From NCBI GenBank assembly GCA_900540995.1, contig UQHO01000043.1, forward strand, positions 1 to 17,478: a stretch of DNA of 17,478 nt. The letters are read 5' to 3'. The position numbers were made by a program, and so were the translations under genes. Within the stretch, counting starts at the first letter, position 1. Each line of letters starts with the position of its first letter. This document shows, in pieces, positions 1-6,996 of the stretch. The notes beneath the pieces were generated by a model, which was not told the origin of the DNA, did not search any database, and worked only from the letters and a program-made list of their open reading frames with translations. The DNA is from an uncultured Collinsella sp. (lineage in GTDB: Bacteria > Actinomycetota > Coriobacteriia > Coriobacteriales > Coriobacteriaceae).

Positions 1-6
1 ACGAGC

Positions 7-31
7 CGGAGAGCACTTAATGTGCTCTCCG
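7..31. repeat. Hairpin at the window edge, downstream of manA
   Basis: A perfect 10-bp inverted repeat (CGGAGAGCAC at 7-16, GTGCTCTCCG at 22-31) with a 5-nt TTAAT loop. It lies about 70 bp past the manA stop in the direction of manA transcription, so it could be the stem of that transcript's terminator. No T-tract is visible before the window ends. The rest of 1-103 shows no gene. Confidence 0.5.
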
Positions 32-103
32 TGCGAGCAGGACTGTCCGAGCAGGCGACCAAACCCCGCGCCCCGTCCCGGCGAGCGCTTGGGGACCGGT
101 GAC

Positions 104-1036
104 CTACAGGTGGCTGATGATCAGTTCCATCTTGCCCTCGAGCTTAATCTTGTCCACGGTGCTTGGGGCCAGCAGGTGGCTGCCCTTGTGGACGGGGTCG
201 CCGCAGGCGGTGCCTTCGCCGTCGATGACTGACAGGCACATGAAGGGCCAGCGCTGGTCGAAGGTCTTGCTGCCGTTAACGCGCACGAGATCGACGGTGT
301 AGCAGGGGCAAGACTCGAGCTCGGTCACGCCGTCGACCTCGGGCACGGTCACGGCGCCGTCGGTCGGCGCCTGCGCGTTAAAGTTGATACAATCCAGGCT
401 CTGCTCAATGTGCAGCGGGCGCAGCTTGCCGTCGGTGCCCGGGCGGTCGTAGTCGTACAGGCGATACGTCACGTCGCTCGACTGCTGCGTTTCCAAAATG
501 AGCGTGCCGGTCTTGATGGCGTGCACGGTACCGGAGTCGATCTGGAAAAAGTCGCCCTTGTGGATCGGCAGCACGTTGAGCATGTCGTCCCAGCGGCCCT
601 CTTCGATCATCTGTGCGGCCTCGGCGCGATCCTTGGCGCGCTGCCCGACGATGATCGTGGCGCCGGGCTCGCAGTCCAGCACATACCAGCACTCGGTTTT
701 GCCCAAGCTGCCGTTCTCGTGCTTGGCGGCGTACTCGTCGTTGGGATGAATCTGGATCGAAAGGTCGTCCTTGGCGTCCAGAATTTTAATGAGCAACGGG
801 AACTCCTTGCCCTCGCAGTTGCCAAAGAGCTCGCGGTGCTCGGCCCACAGCCACGACAGCGTGTGACCGGCATACGGGCCCTCAGCGATCTGGCAGTCGC
901 CGTTGGGGTGTGCCGAGATGGCCCAGCACTCACCGATGGGGCCCTCGGGAATGTCGTAGCCAAACACGGTCTCCAGCTGGCGGCCGCCCCAGATCTTCTC
1001 GTGGAAGATCGGCGTGAGTTTAATCAAATCGGACAT
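104..1036 (-). CDS. manA: Mannose-6-phosphate isomerase, class I
   Basis: Cytoplasmic zinc enzyme that interconverts mannose-6-phosphate and fructose-6-phosphate. The 310-residue product has the length of the short Bacillus-type family. Zinc ligands are recognisable: H97 in QIHPND, E115 in KTECWYV and H172 in SGTVHAI, with the catalytic arginine R192 in TYRLYDYDR. I chose the ATG at 1036 because GGGAG sits 7 nt upstream; an in-frame ATG two codons earlier has that motif too close, and the frame stays open to 1096. It lies 72 nt behind the GntR gene on the same strand, so the two probably form one transcript. Its place beside a beta-glycoside PTS locus suggests that some imported sugar contains mannose, as for gmuF in the Bacillus subtilis gmu operon. 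Identity is secure; the pathway link is inference. Confidence 0.95.
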   Translation of the reverse strand: MSDLIKLTPIFHEKIWGGRQLETVFGYDIPEGPIGECWAISAHPNGDCQIAEGPYAGHTLSWLWAEHRELFGNCEGKEFPLLIKILDAKDDLSIQIHPNDEYAAKHENGSLGKTECWYVLDCEPGATIIVGQRAKDRAEAAQMIEEGRWDDMLNVLPIHKGDFFQIDSGTVHAIKTGTLILETQQSSDVTYRLYDYDRPGTDGKLRPLHIEQSLDCINFNAQAPTDGAVTVPEVDGVTELESCPCYTVDLVRVNGSKTFDQRWPFMCLSVIDGEGTACGDPVHKGSHLLAPSTVDKIKLEGKMELIISHL

Positions 1037-1108
1037 GTGCATACTCCCATAAGGTTGTGCGGGTGCCGCGTAAGACAGCTCAAAACGAGCACCCACCGGA
1101 TTACAAAC

Positions 1109-1828
1109 CTATGCCAACGTTACGTTGTGCAGCTCAAAGCGGTCGCCTACGTTGTGCGAGATAGAATATTCAAACGCGGTGCCGCTATCCAAGAAGCCAA
1201 TCTGGTTGAGTTCGAGCAGGGGGGAGCCGGGTTTGGTATCCAGGCGCTCAGCCTCTTCCTCAGTTGCCGCGACGGCGCGAATGGTACGGTGGAAACTTGA
1301 GATCTTGAGTCCGCACTGCTCGCGGATGAAGCTGTAGATCGATGCGTACAGGTCTTTTTTCTTAAGACCCGGAATCAGCTCGAGTGGCATATAGGTGTAC
1401 TCGATAACGATGGGCTGACCATCGACCTCGCGTACGCGCACGATGTGATAGGCAAAGTCGTCTTCGGCCATTCCCAGTTGGGTCGCAACCTCTGCCGGCG
1501 GATTGACAATCGAGAAATCGTAGACCACCGAGGTCACTTTCTCCCCGCGATGCTCGTACGAAAAGCCTTGGGCACGGTCGTTCTTGCCTTGGAAAAACAC
1601 CTGGCCGGGAAGCCCCGCCGTGTCCTTGACGTAGGTGCCCGATCCGCGCCGGCTGGTAATAAGGCCTTCCTCGGTGATCTGCTCAATCGCTCGTTTGACG
1701 GTGATTTTGGAAACGCTATAGAGCTCACAGAACTCAACGACGGTGGGCAACTTATCGCCCGGCTTAAGGGCGCCGTCCTCGATGCTTCGACGGATATCTG
1801 CAGCTATCGCTTCGTATTTGGGAATCAT
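1109..1828 (-). CDS. GntR-family (HutC/UTRA type) sugar-responsive transcriptional regulator
   Basis: A 239-residue DNA-binding regulator. Residues 1-70 form a GntR winged helix-turn-helix (KYEAIAADIRRSIEDGALKPGDKLPT, then SVSKITVKRAIEQI and the wing RRGSGTYV). Residues from about 90 to 235 fit a UTRA ligand-binding domain, which in this family usually senses a phosphorylated sugar. The ATG at 1828 is preceded by GGGAGGA at a 4-nt gap, a strong ribosome binding site. The gene is divergent from the GH1/PTS genes and upstream of manA, the usual place for a local repressor released by the pathway sugar. In layout it matches gmuR of Bacillus subtilis. The target operator and inducer are not shown by the sequence. 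Confidence 0.93.
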   Translation of the reverse strand: MIPKYEAIAADIRRSIEDGALKPGDKLPTVVEFCELYSVSKITVKRAIEQITEEGLITSRRGSGTYVKDTAGLPGQVFFQGKNDRAQGFSYEHRGEKVTSVVYDFSIVNPPAEVATQLGMAEDDFAYHIVRVREVDGQPIVIEYTYMPLELIPGLKKKDLYASIYSFIREQCGLKISSFHRTIRAVAATEEEAERLDTKPGSPLLELNQIGFLDSGTAFEYSISHNVGDRFELHNVTLA

Positions 1829-1864
1829 GCAATCCTCCCTTCATATTTGCGTTGATATAAAGAG

Positions 1865-1870
1865 AGTATA
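1865..1870 (-). promoter_or_regulatory. Candidate -10 element for the gntR-manA transcript
   Basis: Read on the minus strand this is TATACT, one mismatch from the consensus TATAAT, about 37 nt upstream of the regulator's start codon. No good TTGACA-like -35 is seen at 16-18 bp. It lies in the AT-rich divergent spacer where a promoter is expected. Confidence 0.4.
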
Positions 1871-1879
1871 CCTACTTAA

Positions 1880-1898
1880 AAAGCATCCATATGGCTTT
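1880..1898. promoter_or_regulatory. Candidate operator in the divergent gntR/GH1 spacer
   Basis: An 8-bp perfect palindrome, CCATATGG at 1887-1894, is flanked by AAAGC (1880-1884) and GCTTT (1894-1898), giving an imperfect dyad. It overlaps the place where the -35 of the minus-strand promoter would be. A GntR-family dimer binds such dyads, but no second copy is visible at the plus-strand promoter, so this is only a candidate. Confidence 0.28.
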
Positions 1899-1936
1899 CA
1901 TCAAAGAAGTTCGATAGATAAAAATAAAAAAGACGC

Positions 1937-1964
1937 TTTACATAATAAATTAGAACGCTATAGT
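1937..1964 (+). promoter_or_regulatory. Promoter for the GH1/PTS genes
   Basis: TTTACA (1937-1942) and TATAGT (1959-1964) are separated by 16 bp, each one mismatch from the housekeeping consensus. This is the best promoter match in the window. It lies in a markedly AT-rich patch of otherwise GC-rich DNA. Transcription would begin near 1971, leaving a leader of about 160 nt that contains the large fold-back at 2007-2096. Confidence 0.6.
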
Positions 1965-2006
1965 TACAGACAACAAGCGAGATGCATTGGTGTTTGCTTG
2001 TGTTGT

Positions 2007-2096
2007 TTGGGGACGGATTTGTTTTGGCGGGCAGGGTATCCAGATACCTGGTGCGCGCCCGCGCCGGATTGCCTGCCAAAGCAAACCCGTCTCCAA
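2007..2096 (+). repeat. Large fold-back element in the GH1 leader
   Basis: Arms 2007-2034 and 2069-2096 pair over 28 positions with one mismatch (A2017/C2086) and four G-U pairs. The 34-nt interior can form two smaller hairpins: GGTATC/GATACC (2035-2048) and a GC-rich one at 2050-2065. The whole would look like a three-way junction in RNA or a cruciform in DNA. The outer sequence begins TTGGGGACGG, resembling other intergenic repeats in this window. It may be a REP/MITE-like insertion, a leader regulatory RNA, or both. It ends 34 nt before the GH1 start codon. Confidence 0.75.
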
Positions 2097-2130
2097 CCGA
2101 AAGCTCTAGAACACGAAAGCGAGGACTTCG

Positions 2131-3531
2131 ATGGCACAGTATCAGCTGCCCGGCGACTTCTTCTTTGGCGCCGCTATGTCCGGCCCGCAGACTGAGGGTC
2201 AGTGGAACCAGGGCGGCAAGCTCGAGAACCTGTGGGACACCTGGTCCATCCAGGATCTGGGTTCGTTCTACAACTGCGTTGGCTCTTATGCCGGCAATGA
2301 CTTTATGGCCAAGTACCAGGAAGACCTTCGCATTTTGAAGGACTTGGGCCTGAATACCTATCGCACTTCCATCCAGTGGAGCCGTCTGCTCGATGCCGAC
2401 GGCAATCTTAATGAGGAGGGTGCTGCGTGGTATCACGAGCTGTTCCGCGCCTCTCGCGAGGCCGGCTTGGAGCCGTTTGTCAACCTGTACCACTTTGATA
2501 TGCCCACCTACCTCTTTAACCGTGGCGGCTGGGAGAGCCGTGAGGTCGTCGAGGCTTACGCGCATTACGCCGACGTCGCCTTCCACGAGTTTGGCCAGGA
2601 GATTAAGTACTGGTTCACCTTTAACGAGCCCATCGTCGAGCCCGAACAGCGCTATCAAGAGGGCGTGTGGTTCCCGCAGCTCCACGACTTTAGCCGCGCC
2701 CGCACCGTGCAGTATCACATTTCGCTGGCACATGCGCTGGCCGTGGCCAACTATCGTCGCGCCTATGACGAGGGCGCTATTCGCGCCGATGCCAAGATCG
2801 GCATGATCAACTGTTTTACCCCGGTTTACACCAAGCAGAATCCCAGCGAGGCAGACCTCGAGGCCGTGCGTATGACCAGCGGCATCAACAATCGCTGGTG
2901 GCTCGACCTTATTACCAAGGGCGAGCTTCCTGCCGACGTGCTCGACAGCCTGGCCGAGGGCGGCGTTAAGCTCCCGTTCCGTGCCGGCGACCAAGAGATT
3001 CTCAAGCAGGGTGTTGTCGACTGGCTCGGCTGCAACTACTACCACCCCACGCGTGTTCAGGCGCCGGCGAGCAAGGTCGACCAGTACGGCCTGCCGCACT
3101 TTGCCGACGAGTACGTATGGCCCGACGCCGTTATGAACGAGAGCCGCGGCTGGGAGATCTACCCGCAGGGCCTCTACGACTTTGGCATGGACTGCGCTAA
3201 GAACTACCCCGACCTTGAGTGGTTCGTTTCCGAGAATGGCATCGGCATCATGGACGAATACAAGAACCGTGACGCCGAAGGAACCATCCAGGATGACTAC
3301 CGCGTCGACTTTGTACGTCAGCACCTGGAGTGGGTGGCCAAGGCAATTGCCGAGGGCGCCAAGTGCCGCGGATACCATTACTGGGCCGTCATCGATAACT
3401 GGTCTTGGGCTAATGCCTTTAAGAACCGTTACGGTTTTGTCGAGGTCGACCTTATGGACGGCTACAAGCGCCGCCTTAAGAAGTCAGCGGCCTGGCTCAA
3501 ACAGGTCGCCACAACCCACGTGGTTGATTAG
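2131..3531 (+). CDS. GH1 6-phospho-beta-glycosidase (glucosidase or galactosidase)
   Basis: A 466-residue cytoplasmic glycoside hydrolase of family GH1, the normal length for one TIM barrel. It would cleave phosphorylated beta-disaccharides delivered by the adjacent PTS. The acid/base glutamate is E166 in TFNEP and the nucleophile is E368 in VSENG. Near the C-terminus the DNWSWANAFKNRYGF segment carries S425 and Y434, which align with the phosphate-binding Ser and Tyr of 6-phospho-glycosidases. The usual Glu of non-phospho beta-glucosidases is absent at S425. The neighbouring Trp (SW) resembles the LacG 6-phospho-beta-galactosidase pattern, so glucoside versus galactoside (or mannoside) preference is open. 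GAGGA about 5 nt before ATG 2131 serves as ribosome binding site. The gene is first of a plus-strand run leading into PTS IIC, 120 bp downstream. Confidence 0.92.
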   Translation: MAQYQLPGDFFFGAAMSGPQTEGQWNQGGKLENLWDTWSIQDLGSFYNCVGSYAGNDFMAKYQEDLRILKDLGLNTYRTSIQWSRLLDADGNLNEEGAAWYHELFRASREAGLEPFVNLYHFDMPTYLFNRGGWESREVVEAYAHYADVAFHEFGQEIKYWFTFNEPIVEPEQRYQEGVWFPQLHDFSRARTVQYHISLAHALAVANYRRAYDEGAIRADAKIGMINCFTPVYTKQNPSEADLEAVRMTSGINNRWWLDLITKGELPADVLDSLAEGGVKLPFRAGDQEILKQGVVDWLGCNYYHPTRVQAPASKVDQYGLPHFADEYVWPDAVMNESRGWEIYPQGLYDFGMDCAKNYPDLEWFVSENGIGIMDEYKNRDAEGTIQDDYRVDFVRQHLEWVAKAIAEGAKCRGYHYWAVIDNWSWANAFKNRYGFVEVDLMDGYKRRLKKSAAWLKQVATTHVVD

Positions 3532-3577
3532 CGACCGGGCGAACGCCCAGACCGCGCGCCGCCGCGCGCAACACATG

Positions 3578-3613
3578 GCACATCTGGTGGCAGAGGGCGA
3601 CAGACCACCGTGC
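3578..3613 (+). other. Weak hairpin between the GH1 gene and PTS IIC
   Basis: GCAC (3578-3581) and GGTGG (3586-3590) can pair with CCACC (3605-3609) and GTGC (3610-3613), with a 4-nt bulge on the left. There is no T-tract, so it is unlikely to be a terminator. It may affect mRNA processing between the two genes. Confidence 0.3.
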
Positions 3614-3651
3614 GCATAGGAAAAGGCCAGATTTGAAAGTTAGGAGCAATC

Positions 3652-5004
3652 ATGGCCAGTGACAACGGAAAGAGCTTCCTCGACAAGTTTGCCGAGGTCT
3701 CTGCGAAGGTGGGAAACCAGGTTCACCTGCGTTCCCTGCGTGACGCCTTCGCGACCATCACGCCGCTCTATATCCTTGCGGGTATCGCGGTTCTTATTAA
3801 CAACGTCGTGTTCCCCCTGTTCCCGTTCGATGCGGCGGGCCTTGCCAACCTTCAGACGTGGGGTTCGGCAATTACGCTGGGCACCCTCAACGTCTCTGCC
3901 ATTATCTTGGCCGGATTGATTGGCTACAGCCTCGCTAAGAACAAGCGTTTCGATAACCCGCTCGCTTGCGTGGTCGTCGCTATCTCTGCTTTCGTCATCA
4001 TGATGCCGCAGCAGGTCACCGCCACGCTTGCCGCCACGAGCCCGCTGCTCACCGACAAGATCACCTCCGCCGAGGTCACGGGCGCCCTTTCAACTGCCAA
4101 CACCGGCACCAACGGTCTGTTCTCGGCTATTATCATCGCCCTGCTTTCCGTCTCGCTCTTCATCAAGATTTCTGGCGTCGAGAAGCTCAAGGTTAAGCTG
4201 GGCGAGGGCGTGCCTCCCGCGGTCTTCAACTCCTTCAACGTCATGATCCCGATGCTGCTTAACCTCGCGATTTTCGCTCTTGCCGCAGCCCTGCTCGCCG
4301 TGTGCGCCGGCACCGATCTGTGCGCCATCATCTCCACGTGCATCTCCAACCCGCTCAAGAGCATCATGAACGCCGGTCCGTGGGCTGTTATCCTCATCTA
4401 CACCCTTGCTAACCTGCTGTTCTGCGTCGGTATTCACCAGTCCACCATCTCTGGCGCTACCGTCGAGCCGATTCTGACCATGCTCATCGTCGACAACATG
4501 GCTACCTTTGCCGCCGGTGGCACCATCCAGCCCGATCACTATATGAACATGCAGATCGTTAACAGCTTCGCCCTCATCGGCGGCTCGGGCTGCACCCTCA
4601 TGCTTCTGCTCGACACGCTCCTGTTCTCCAAGAACAAAGCATCCGAGACCGTTTCCAAGATGGCTATCCTGCCTGGTCTGTTCAACATCAACGAGCCGGT
4701 TATCTACGGTTACCCCATCGTGTACAACCTGCCGCTCATGATTCCGTTCGTTCTTCTTCCCGACCTGTTCATCGGCATCACCTATGGCCTTACCTGCGCA
4801 GGCATCATCAGCCCCTGCATCGCCCAGGTGCCCTGGACTATGCCTCCCGTCATCAATGCCCTGCTCGCTACAGGCTTTGACTGGCGCGCCGGTGTGTGGC
4901 AGGCTCTCGAGATTGTCATTGGCATGGCCGTCTACCTGCCCTTTATGAAGATTTCCGAGAAGGCAATCGCCAAGCAGGAGGCTCTCGCCAAGCAGAATGC
5001 CTAA
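3652..5004 (+). CDS. PTS lactose/cellobiose-family transporter subunit IIC
   Basis: A 450-residue integral membrane permease that carries the disaccharide across the membrane while it is phosphorylated by IIB. Hydrophobic segments run through the whole length after a short cytoplasmic N-terminus. Family marks are GIHQS (H262) and FNINEPVIYGYPIVYNLP (E348), followed by PWTMPPVINALLATG near the C-terminus; these match CelB/ChbC-type IIC proteins. AGGAG lies 6 nt before ATG 3652. It is followed by IIB and IIA encoded separately, the standard three-gene arrangement of this family. A strong hairpin sits just past its stop codon. The substrate is most likely a beta-linked disaccharide such as cellobiose or mannobiose; the sequence does not settle which. 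Confidence 0.95.
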   Translation: MASDNGKSFLDKFAEVSAKVGNQVHLRSLRDAFATITPLYILAGIAVLINNVVFPLFPFDAAGLANLQTWGSAITLGTLNVSAIILAGLIGYSLAKNKRFDNPLACVVVAISAFVIMMPQQVTATLAATSPLLTDKITSAEVTGALSTANTGTNGLFSAIIIALLSVSLFIKISGVEKLKVKLGEGVPPAVFNSFNVMIPMLLNLAIFALAAALLAVCAGTDLCAIISTCISNPLKSIMNAGPWAVILIYTLANLLFCVGIHQSTISGATVEPILTMLIVDNMATFAAGGTIQPDHYMNMQIVNSFALIGGSGCTLMLLLDTLLFSKNKASETVSKMAILPGLFNINEPVIYGYPIVYNLPLMIPFVLLPDLFIGITYGLTCAGIISPCIAQVPWTMPPVINALLATGFDWRAGVWQALEIVIGMAVYLPFMKISEKAIAKQEALAKQNA

Positions 5005-5021
5005 CGTTCGTCCCTTTCACC

Positions 5022-5058
5022 GTCGCGGGCACCGGTACGCGGTGCCGGTGCCCGCGAC
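5022..5058 (+). other. Strong hairpin between PTS IIC and IIB
   Basis: A perfect 14-bp stem (GTCGCGGGCACCGG at 5022-5035, complement at 5045-5058) with a 9-nt loop lies 17 nt past the IIC stop. It is followed by TCTCTCCCTTGTGT, not a clean T-tract. It may be a partial terminator or an mRNA-stabilising 3' end for the IIC message; the IIB gene begins about 100 nt later. Confidence 0.65.
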
Positions 5059-5155
5059 TCTCTCCCTTGTGTAAAGATGCAGGGGGTTGGCACAATAGCC
5101 GCAAGGAATAAAACCAGTCGTCGTCTGCGCGCCGCGCAGTTATAAGGAGGAAACC

Positions 5156-5458
5156 ATGAAGAAGATCATGCTCTGCTGCAATGCCGGTATGTCCACGAGC
5201 CTGCTGGTCCAGAAGATGCAGGCCGAGGTTGCAAACCGTGGTCTGGATATTGAGGTCGAGGCTCGTCCCATGAACGAGGCCCACGATCACCTGAGCGAGT
5301 GCGACATGTTGCTGCTTGGTCCGCAGATCGGCTACACCAAGGGCGATTTTGAGAAGGAGGCCGCCGGTCGTTTCCCGGTCGAGGTCATCAACATGGTCGA
5401 CTACGGCCGCATGAACGCTGCCGGCATCATCGACCACTGCGTCAGCGTGATGGGCTAG
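5156..5458 (+). CDS. PTS lactose/cellobiose-family subunit IIB
   Basis: A 100-residue cytoplasmic phosphocarrier that takes phosphate from IIA and passes it to the sugar bound by IIC. The phosphocysteine loop is CNAGMSTS at residues 8-15, with C8 as the phosphorylated residue. GPQIGY near the middle is a further family mark. The start codon at 5156 has a near-perfect AAGGAGG-type site 5 nt upstream. The stop is separated from the IIA start by only 9 nt, so translation of the two is likely coupled. Length and motif match the CelA/ChbB/LicB family. Confidence 0.96.
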   Translation: MKKIMLCCNAGMSTSLLVQKMQAEVANRGLDIEVEARPMNEAHDHLSECDMLLLGPQIGYTKGDFEKEAAGRFPVEVINMVDYGRMNAAGIIDHCVSVMG

Positions 5459-5467
5459 GTGCTCCGC

Positions 5468-5800
5468 ATGGAGGATATGAACGAACTGCAGATGACCTGC
5501 TTTGAGATCATCAGCTACGTCGGTACCGCCAAGAGCATGTACATCAATGCCGTGCAAAAGGCCAAGGAGGGCGATTTTGACGCCGCCGAGGAGCTTATCA
5601 AGCAGGGCGACGAGGCCTATAACGGTGGCCACGATGTTCACATGGGGCTTCTGAAGAAGGAGGCCAACGGCGAGCGTAACGGCGAGGCCCCGTTGATTCT
5701 GCTGCATGCCGAGGACCAGATGGCCGGCACCGAGACCATGCGCGTCATGGCGACGGAGCTCATCGAGATCCACAAGCAGCTGCAGGCACTTAAGGCCTAG
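5468..5800 (+). CDS. PTS lactose/cellobiose-family subunit IIA
   Basis: A 110-residue, mostly helical cytoplasmic protein that receives phosphate from HPr. The phosphorylated histidine is H80 in LILLHAEDQMAG, and D83 corresponds to the conserved Asp that binds the trimer's metal. The start is uncertain: GTG 5459 directly follows the IIB stop, ATG 5468 has an AGG-type site 8 nt upstream, and ATG 5477 has GGAGG too close. I chose 5468 because it gives the family's usual N-terminal length before the CFEIISYVGTAKS helix. It is followed by a strong terminator, so it ends the PTS transcript. Confidence 0.95.
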   Translation: MEDMNELQMTCFEIISYVGTAKSMYINAVQKAKEGDFDAAEELIKQGDEAYNGGHDVHMGLLKKEANGERNGEAPLILLHAEDQMAGTETMRVMATELIEIHKQLQALKA

Positions 5801-5857
5801 TTGGCGTTATCGCCGCGATGGGCCGTGCGGTCCAACAGACAACACAGTCCCTTTGAC

Positions 5858-5896
5858 GGGCGCCGGGAGTCTCCGCCTCCCGGCGCCCTTATATTT
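5858..5896 (+). terminator. Intrinsic terminator after PTS IIA
   Basis: A perfect 12-bp GC-rich stem (GGGCGCCGGGAG at 5858-5869, CTCCCGGCGCCC at 5877-5888), a 7-nt loop, then TTATATTT. It begins 57 nt after the IIA stop and should end the GH1-PTS message. Confidence 0.85.
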
Positions 5897-5946
5897 GGCG
5901 AAGGCCCTGCGCGACCTTTTGAGCAGTCGTTTGCGTTTTCACAGAT

Positions 5947-5988
5947 AAAACCTGCCAAAACAAACCTGCCCCTTTTTGGCAGGTTTTT
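5947..5988 (+). terminator. Second intrinsic terminator, ahead of the ROK kinase gene
   Basis: AAAACCTGCCAAAA (5947-5960) pairs perfectly with 5974-5987, followed by a short T-run through 5988. AAACCTGCC occurs twice on the left side (5948-5956 and 5962-5970), so GGCAGGTTT at 5978-5986 can also pair with the second copy in a tighter hairpin. The A-rich flank means the stem also works on the minus strand. It sits 54 nt before the kinase start codon and could act as an attenuator if transcription began just upstream. Confidence 0.75.
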
Positions 5989-6041
5989 GCCTTGGGAGCG
6001 GTACCATACAGGCAATGTTTAAACGAGAAAGGTGGGCTCCC

Positions 6042-6995
6042 ATGGAACCTAAGCAGTACTACATCGGCATTGACGTCGGCGGCACTTCGGTTAAGGAGGG
6101 CCTGTTCGACGAGGACGGCAACCTGCTGGCCAAGGCCAGCGTGCCCACGCCTCCCATCGTTGACGCCGCGGGCTTTGCCGCGGTGACCGAGGCTATCGAC
6201 CAGGTGGTCGCCAAGGCCCAGATTCCGCGTGCCTTTGTGTCGGGCATTGGCCTGGCCGTTCCGTGCCCCATCCCGGCATCGGGCGATGCCAAGGTCAAGG
6301 CGAACATCGCCATCAACCTGCCCGAGCTCAAGATCGCCATCCAGGAGCACTGCCCCGACGCGGTCGTTAAGTACGAGAACGACGCCAACGCTGCTGCTAT
6401 GGGCGAGGCCTGGCTCGGCTCTGCCAAGGGCGTACAGAACGTGGTGATGGTCACCATTGGTACCGGCGTGGGCGGCGGCGTTATCGTTAACGGCGACGTG
6501 GTATCGGGCGTTGTGGGTGCTGGCGGCGAGATTGGCCACATGTGCCTGAACCCGGCCGAGGAGCGCACCTGCGGCTGCGGCGGCCATGGCCACCTGGAGC
6601 AGTATTCCAGCGCCACCGGCGTGGTGAGCAACTACCTTGCCGAGTGCAAGAAGGCGGGCGTCGAGCCCATCGAGCTGACCGGCCCCTCCGATTCCAAGGA
6701 CGTGTTCCAGGCTTGTCGCGAGGGCGACAAGCTCGCGCTGGCCGCGGCCGATACCATGGCCGACTATCTCGGCCGCGCACTGGCGCTTATTGCCAACGTG
6801 GTTGATCCCGAGATGTTCCTCATCGGCGGCGGCGCCTCCGCCTCGGCCGATGTCTACCTCGACAAGGTTCGCGAGCACTTTAAGCAGTACGCGCTTTCCG
6901 CCTCGCGCGAGACGCCCATTAAGGTCGCTTCGCTCGGAAACGACGCCGGCATCATCGGTGCCGCCTACGTAGCCCTGCGCGCTGCCGGTAAATAG
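6042..6995 (+). CDS. ROK-family sugar kinase (glucokinase-like)
   Basis: A 317-residue ATP-dependent hexose kinase of the ROK family. It would phosphorylate the free glucose or mannose released by the GH1 enzyme. Visible motifs are the phosphate-binding DVGGTSVK near the N-terminus, catalytic ENDANAA, TIGTGVGGG, and GEIGHM with H166. The zinc segment reads CGCGGHGHLEQ (C177, C179, H184), where the usual third cysteine is replaced by histidine. AAGGTGG lies 7 nt before ATG 6042; an ATG at 6015 in frame has no good site. Two terminators separate it from the PTS genes, so it may have its own promoter. By position it parallels gmuE of Bacillus subtilis, but its sequence looks closer to actinobacterial glucokinases. 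The exact hexose is unproved. Confidence 0.93.
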   Translation: MEPKQYYIGIDVGGTSVKEGLFDEDGNLLAKASVPTPPIVDAAGFAAVTEAIDQVVAKAQIPRAFVSGIGLAVPCPIPASGDAKVKANIAINLPELKIAIQEHCPDAVVKYENDANAAAMGEAWLGSAKGVQNVVMVTIGTGVGGGVIVNGDVVSGVVGAGGEIGHMCLNPAEERTCGCGGHGHLEQYSSATGVVSNYLAECKKAGVEPIELTGPSDSKDVFQACREGDKLALAAADTMADYLGRALALIANVVDPEMFLIGGGASASADVYLDKVREHFKQYALSASRETPIKVASLGNDAGIIGAAYVALRAAGK

Positions 6996-6996
6996 C

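Noticed and set aside
7..60. Fragment of a tRNA with a long variable arm at the window start
   Set aside because: The hairpin recalls a tRNA-Ser variable arm, but no T-loop GTTCGA-type sequence or acceptor stem follows.
1876..3378. A 500-codon minus-strand frame opposite the GH1 gene and leader
   Set aside because: No ribosome binding site or recognisable domain; it mirrors the codon pattern of the GH1 gene.
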